From: Spirosoma linguale DSM 74
GTDB taxonomy: Bacteria > Bacteroidota > Bacteroidia > Cytophagales > Spirosomataceae
DNA: 64,000 nucleotides
Direction: 5' to 3'
Assembly (NCBI GenBank): GCA_000024525.1
Contig: CP001771.1
Span: forward strand, 1-64,000
Shown here: piece by piece, positions 59,926 through 64,000 of the stretch
Numbering within the stretch: position 1 is the first letter of the stretch
Layout: the number at the start of each line of letters is the position of its first letter
Translations under genes and position numbers: made by a program
The notes under the pieces: model-generated
Database searches by the model: none
The model's input: the letters and a program-made list of their open reading frames with translations, nothing else
Told to the model about the DNA's origin: nothing

Positions 59926-62190
59926 ATGAATACGCCAACTATCGCCCCGGAGAAGCCCGTTCGATCAGCGGGAGCTACCACCCGCCAAACGTTCCCGGTG
60001 CTGGAAATGACCTGCGCGGCCTGCGCCGTTAGCGTCGAGTCGATGCTTAACAATACGCCCGGCGTTGCTAAAGCCGCCGTAAATTATGCTAACCAGTCGG
60101 CTACAGTCGATTATAATCCAAAGGCCATCACGCCCCAGGGTATGCAGCAGGTGCTACAGTCGATTGGCTATGATTTGGTAGTCGATGTTGAGGACCCGCA
60201 GCAGGTGCAGCAGGAAGCCCAGCAACGGCATTATGAGGCTGTTAAGCAGCGTACCCTTTGGGCAGGTATTCTGTCGGTTCCGGTGGTCATCATCGGTATG
60301 TTCTTTATGAATGCGTCCTACGCTAACTACATTATGATGGCTCTTTCAGCTCCAGTAGTGTTCTGGCTGGGTCGGTCGTATTTTATTAACGCCTGGAAAC
60401 AGGGGCGGCACGGCAAGGCCAATATGGATACGCTTGTAGCCCTGTCAACGGGTATTGCCTTTTTGTTCAGCGCGTTCAATACGCTCTACCCGGAGTTCTG
60501 GCACAGCCGGGGGCTGCATCCGCACGTTTATTTTGAAGCGGCTGCGGTGGTCATTGCGTTTATCTCGCTGGGCAAGCTGCTCGAAGAGCGGGCCAAGTCG
60601 AATACGTCCTCGGCGTTGAAGAAACTGATGGGCCTTCAGCCCAAAACGGTTCGGATTATCGAAGACAATACGGAACGCAACGTACCGATTGCGTCGGTCA
60701 GGGTGGGTCAGCTAATTATGGTGCGGCCCGGTGAGAAAATTCCGGTGGACGGCAGGGTTGAATCCGGCCAGTCCTATGTGGATGAAAGTATGATTTCAGG
60801 GGAGCCGGTGCCAGTTAACAAGCAGGCGGGCGAAGCGGTCTTTGCCGGTACGATCAATCAGAAAGGTTCGTTCCGCTTCAGGGCCGACAAAGTGGGGGGT
60901 GATACCATTCTGGCGCAGATAATCCGCATGGTGCAGGAAGCCCAGGGCAGCAAAGCTCCGGTGCAGAAATTGGTCGATAAGATTGCCGGTATCTTCGTGC
61001 CGGTGGTCATCGGTATTGCTCTATTGACGTTCGCGGCCTGGATGCTCCTCGGCGGAGAGAACGCCTTTACTCATGCACTACTGACTTCGGTAACGGTGCT
61101 GGTCATTGCCTGTCCCTGTGCATTGGGGCTGGCGACACCTACTGCCATTATGGTTGGGGTAGGCAAGGGAGCCGAAAACAACATTCTCATCAAAGACGCG
61201 GAAAGTCTGGAACTTGGCTACAAAGTCAACGCGGTCATTCTGGACAAAACGGGTACCATTACCGAAGGTAAACCAACCGTGACGGATCTGGCCTGGCAGG
61301 TCGGCGACGATGAGGTAGCCCGCCTATTGCCCATACTCTATGCGCTGGAAGCTCAGTCGGAACATCCCCTGGCTCAGGCCGTTGTTGACCGGTTGAAACA
61401 GGCGGATGTCAGGGACCTTTCCCTTGATGGTTTTGAAAGTCTCACGGGGCTGGGAATAACGGGCCGCTATAACGGGCAAACCTACTGGGTTGGCAATCGC
61501 CGACTGATGGCCGAGCAGGGCCAGTTAGATCAACTAACAAACGTGAATGGTCTGGTCAGTCGCTGGCAGGATGAAGCGAAAACGGTCGTTTATTTTGCGG
61601 ATCAAACGCGCATTCTGGCGATTCTGGCGATTGCCGACCCCGTGAAGCAAACCTCCCGCGAAGCCATTCACACGCTGAGAAAACGCGGTATCGCCGTGTA
61701 CATGATGACTGGTGACAACAAACAAACGGCTCAGGCGGTGGCAAAGGCGGTGGGCGTTAACGACTACCGGGCCGAGGCCCTGCCCGCCGATAAAGCTGCT
61801 TTTGTGAAGGCGCTACAGGCGCAGGGTAAAGTGGTTGCGATGGTGGGTGACGGCATCAACGATTCGCAGGCACTCGCCCAGGCCGACGTAAGCATTGCGA
61901 TGGGACGCGGGTCGGATATTGCCATGGACGTAGCCAAGATGACACTTATTACGTCTGACCTGAACAGCGTACCTAAAGCGCTGCACCTGTCGAAGAAAAC
62001 GGTACAGGCCATCCGGCAAAACCTGTTCTGGGCGTTTATCTACAATGTCATTGGCATCCCAATTGCCGCCGGGCTGCTGTATCCGGTTAACGGCTTCCTG
62101 CTGAACCCGATGATTGCCGGGGCAGCCATGGCCCTGAGTTCCGTATCCGTCGTAACCAATAGCCTGCGGTTGCGCTCGGCTAAACTCTAA
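59926..62190 (+). CDS. copA: Copper-exporting P-type ATPase, CopA-type (P1B-1, CPC motif) (754 aa)
   Basis: An N-terminal HMA domain has MTCAAC with Cys30 and Cys33. Eight membrane helices are expected; the metal site CPC is at 396-398, the actuator has SGEPVPV, the phosphorylation site DKTGT starts at Asp440, and [10 protein letters not shown] lies near 641. It exports Cu(I) from the cytosol. The ATG at 59926 is preferred; a TTG ten codons upstream overlaps the -7 box. A chaperone gene follows after 50 bases. Confidence 0.93.
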   Translation: MNTPTIAPEKPVRSAGATTRQTFPVLEMTCAACAVSVESMLNNTPGVAKAAVNYANQSATVDYNPKAITPQGMQQVLQSIGYDLVVDVEDPQQVQQEAQQRHYEAVKQRTLWAGILSVPVVIIGMFFMNASYANYIMMALSAPVVFWLGRSYFINAWKQGRHGKANMDTLVALSTGIAFLFSAFNTLYPEFWHSRGLHPHVYFEAAAVVIAFISLGKLLEERAKSNTSSALKKLMGLQPKTVRIIEDNTERNVPIASVRVGQLIMVRPGEKIPVDGRVESGQSYVDESMISGEPVPVNKQAGEAVFAGTINQKGSFRFRADKVGGDTILAQIIRMVQEAQGSKAPVQKLVDKIAGIFVPVVIGIALLTFAAWMLLGGENAFTHALLTSVTVLVIACPCALGLATPTAIMVGVGKGAENNILIKDAESLELGYKVNAVILDKTGTITEGKPTVTDLAWQVGDDEVARLLPILYALEAQSEHPLAQAVVDRLKQADVRDLSLDGFESLTGLGITGRYNGQTYWVGNRRLMAEQGQLDQLTNVNGLVSRWQDEAKTVVYFADQTRILAILAIADPVKQTSREAIHTLRKRGIAVYMMTGDNKQTAQAVAKAVGVNDYRAEALPADKAAFVKALQAQGKVVAMVGDGINDSQALAQADVSIAMGRGSDIAMDVAKMTLITSDLNSVPKALHLSKKTVQAIRQNLFWAFIYNVIGIPIAAGLLYPVNGFLLNPMIAGAAMALSSVSVVTNSLRLRSAKL

Positions 62191-62240
62191 CTGGCGGACG
62201 GAGTTGTACGAATAAACCTTTAAAGTTAAACTCAACTGGC

Positions 62241-62471
62241 ATGGAAACATTAAACTTTAAGACAAACATCAACTGCAGCGGGTGCGTAGCGGCTGTCACG
62301 CCCTTTCTGAACAGCATCCCAAGCGTTGCCCATATTGATGGATGGAACGTAGATATGGACAGTCCCGACAAAATCCTGACCGTTCAGACGACGGACACCC
62401 GGATTGGTGAAGAAATTCAGAAGGCTATAGAGCAAGCAGGTTATCGGGCCGAACCAGTTACACGCCCGTGA
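62241..62471 (+). CDS. copZ: Copper chaperone, HMA domain, CopZ-like (76 aa)
   Basis: A single HMA domain with Cys12 and Cys15 in NCSGCVAAVTPFL. It is a paralogue of the 39203 protein. It probably shares the copA transcript, since no separate operator is seen in the 50-base gap. It would deliver Cu(I) to CopA. Confidence 0.87.
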   Translation: METLNFKTNINCSGCVAAVTPFLNSIPSVAHIDGWNVDMDSPDKILTVQTTDTRIGEEIQKAIEQAGYRAEPVTRP

Positions 62472-62531
62472 CGACGCGGGTGGGCCTGGCCGGTCCGCCG
62501 GAACGGTGCCGTCCGACCTGACTTCCAAAAG

Positions 62532-62560
62532 TTTTGCAATAAGTCAACCAAATCTTATAA
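62532..62560 (+). promoter_or_regulatory. Copper operator (site C)
   Basis: Half-sites TTTTGCAA (62532-62539) and TCTTATAA (62553-62560) are 21 bases apart, 60 bases before the DUF305 gene. No good TAnnTTTG is present at the usual distance. The CTTCCAAAA just before it also precedes sites D and E. Confidence 0.72.
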
Positions 62561-62620
62561 GCGTCTCCAACATCCAAAGGGGCAGCTTATAAGTTATAGT
62601 ATTACACAATGAAGTGAATT

Positions 62621-63148
62621 ATGGAAGCGCACAAGCAACACACGGGCCACGCCCAACCTTCTCAACCCGGTCATGCTATGTCTGATCATGGGGCGGGTAA
62701 CGGAAATCAGTATGGAAAGCTGGCCGTCATGGGTGTATTATCCTTTATTTCCATGTACGTGCTGATGTATTCGATGGTTGATCGGTTTGCCAACATCATT
62801 CCGAACGTCAATCAGTTTTACATGGCAGGCCTGATGACCATGCCCATGATTATCATCGAGGTGCTGGTTATGTCGGCGATGTACATGGATAAATGGCGCA
62901 ATGCCCTCGTTATCGCCGTCAGTGCCGTTGCGCTCGTCGGCTTCTTTCTGCTGATCCGTCAGCAGGGTTTCGTTGGCGATAAAGAGTTCGCCAAGTCCAT
63001 GATTCCACACCATGCTGCGGCTATTCTGATGGCTAAAGAAGCGAAGCTGACCGATCCTGAGCTGCAAAAACTTCAGCAGGATATTATCACGGCCCAGGAG
63101 AAGGAAATAAAGCAAATGAAGGATAAGCTGGCTGAGTTAGATAAGTAG
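62621..63148 (+). CDS. DUF305 membrane protein (175 aa)
   Basis: A His/Met-rich N-terminus (HKQHTGHAQPSQPGHAM) is followed by three membrane helices (about 28-45, 58-80, 88-108) and a DUF305 domain with the signature SMIPHHAAAILMAKEA near 124. DUF305 proteins are common in copper loci and may bind metal through these His residues. It has its own copper operator (site C). Confidence 0.87.
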   Translation: MEAHKQHTGHAQPSQPGHAMSDHGAGNGNQYGKLAVMGVLSFISMYVLMYSMVDRFANIIPNVNQFYMAGLMTMPMIIIEVLVMSAMYMDKWRNALVIAVSAVALVGFFLLIRQQGFVGDKEFAKSMIPHHAAAILMAKEAKLTDPELQKLQQDIITAQEKEIKQMKDKLAELDK

Positions 63149-63181
63149 TGCGTGACTACTTGGTGGGCCTAATTCCAAAAG

Positions 63182-63210
63182 TTTCACAATACTCATGGTC
63201 AATATTACAA
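63182..63210 (+). promoter_or_regulatory. Copper operator (site D)
   Basis: Half-sites TTTCACAA (63182-63189) and TATTACAA (63203-63210) are 21 bases apart, 61 bases before the multicopper oxidase gene. The -7 region is only a T-rich stretch (CTTTTTTG at 63236-63243). Confidence 0.7.
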
Positions 63211-63271
63211 GCGGCTCTTCCATCCGGCAGGGCTGCTTTTTTGTTTTATCAGCATATACGAGCGACAAACA

Positions 63272-64000
63272 ATGAAAAACACCTTTCTTAGGACAGTAAG
63301 CCTGCTGATATTGCTACAAACAGTCAGTTATGGGCAACACCAGCAGCATACGATGGCCGCTGGCGATCAGGCAGCCAAGCCACCGGCTAATCCCGACAAA
63401 TCAAACTTTCCGGTCGTTAAAACATCCCTGCCCGTCTCCCGGCCCCAAGCCCTTGCCCGCGTGAAACCAACGGGTAAGCGGGTCGAGTATGACCTCACCA
63501 TTGACGAGCAGACGGTCAATATTACGGGCAAGCCGAAGAAGGCCATGACCATCGATGGGGGCATTCCTGGCCCGACGATGCGGTTTACCGAAGGCGATGT
63601 GGCCGTTATTCGGGTACATAACAAATTAAAAACCGAAACCTCATTGCACTGGCACGGACTGCTGGTGCCCAACATTCAGGACGGTGTGTCATACCTGGAA
63701 ACCCCACCCATTCTGGCGGGCACAACTCGCACATTTGAATACCCGCTGGTTCAGTCCGGCACCTACTGGTTCCATTCGCACACCCGCTACCAGGAACAGG
63801 TCGGGGTGTATGGTTCTATAGCCATTCAACCTCAGCAGCTCACCCACAAGGTGGATCATGATCTGGTGTTGTTGCTGTCGGATTGGACGAACGAGAATCC
63901 GGCGTATATTCTGAAAAACCTAAAACGGCGCAACGAGTGGTACTCCATCAAAAAAAATAATGTCCAATCGCTCAACCGCATTATTCAGCACAAGGCGGTA
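63272..64000 (+). CDS. CopA/PcoA-type multicopper oxidase, 3' end outside the window (243+ aa)
   Basis: The frame is open from the ATG at 63272 to the window edge with no stop. A signal peptide ends near SYGQ (residue 21), followed by a His-rich start (HQQHTM). Copper motifs so far are SLHWHGLLVP near 128 and YWFHSHTRYQEQVG near 168. This is the first cupredoxin domain and part of the second; the type 1 site should lie beyond the window. It is distinct from the oxidase at 32036. Confidence 0.9.
   Translation, partial: MKNTFLRTVSLLILLQTVSYGQHQQHTMAAGDQAAKPPANPDKSNFPVVKTSLPVSRPQALARVKPTGKRVEYDLTIDEQTVNITGKPKKAMTIDGGIPGPTMRFTEGDVAVIRVHNKLKTETSLHWHGLLVPNIQDGVSYLETPPILAGTTRTFEYPLVQSGTYWFHSHTRYQEQVGVYGSIAIQPQQLTHKVDHDLVLLLSDWTNENPAYILKNLKRRNEWYSIKKNNVQSLNRIIQHKAV

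Noticed and set aside
1..64000. tRNA or rRNA genes
   Set aside because: I saw no tRNA-like cloverleaf with a TTCRANNC loop and no rRNA-like sequence; a plasmid would not be expected to carry them.

Overview
This window looks like part of a large plasmid from a Bacteroidota bacterium of the Spirosoma/Fibrella type (Cytophagales). The evidence is the Bacteroidota promoter form (TAnnTTTG), weak or absent Shine-Dalgarno sequences, a Rep_3-type initiator beside an iteron origin, BtgA-like mobilisation genes, and protein families typical of that group (DUF6503, DUF2911, DUF3347, HYC_CC_PP). The naming of the genus is an inference.

Positions 1-26150 are the plasmid backbone. At the left edge is a decaying multiubiquitin locus on the minus strand: a three-repeat ubiquitin-like protein, an E2-like protein, and a JAB peptidase cut off after 45 codons. 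Facing away from it is a plus-strand set of a sigma-like protein, an unknown protein and an ImmA/IrrE metallopeptidase. A long minus-strand transfer operon runs from about 10996 down to 3844: BtgA-like protein, relaxase, coupling protein, a nucleotidyltransferase-Toprim fusion, a 49-residue membrane protein, a DEDDh exonuclease and a lipoprotein. Beyond it lie ArdC antirestriction, a YhcG/DUF1016 nuclease, a methyltransferase, a umuD-small gene-umuC operon, the origin (DnaA boxes, an AT-rich stretch, 7+1 iterons), repB, a tyrosine recombinase with a dif-like site just upstream, three unknown genes, a DUF932 gene flanked by two related palindromes, and a DUF3970-like/XRE pair.

Positions 26200-64000 are a copper-resistance island: a cysteine-rich copper-binding protein; a ten-gene envelope operon with a multicopper oxidase, PepSY protein and DUF3347 protein; a CusA/CusC/CusB-type efflux system whose cusA is split into two frames; two copper P-type ATPases (CPH and CPC types); two HMA chaperones; a Met/His-rich peptide; a DUF305 protein; and a second multicopper oxidase cut by the window end. 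Two glycosyltransferases and, further on, a FecA-like receptor lie inside the island. An IS110-family element has split a resident gene at 35874-37764.

The most striking signal is a shared copper-island promoter. Nine upstream regions carry two 8-base half-sites close to T(T/C)TTRYAA, spaced 21 or 22 bases apart. In seven of them the second half-site ends 21-23 bases before a TAnnTTTG-like -7 box. The island also encodes three regulators that fuse an HMA metal-binding domain to an AraC-type DNA-binding domain, one of which has lost its CxxC. These are the obvious candidates to bind the sites, which would make the island one self-regulated copper regulon.
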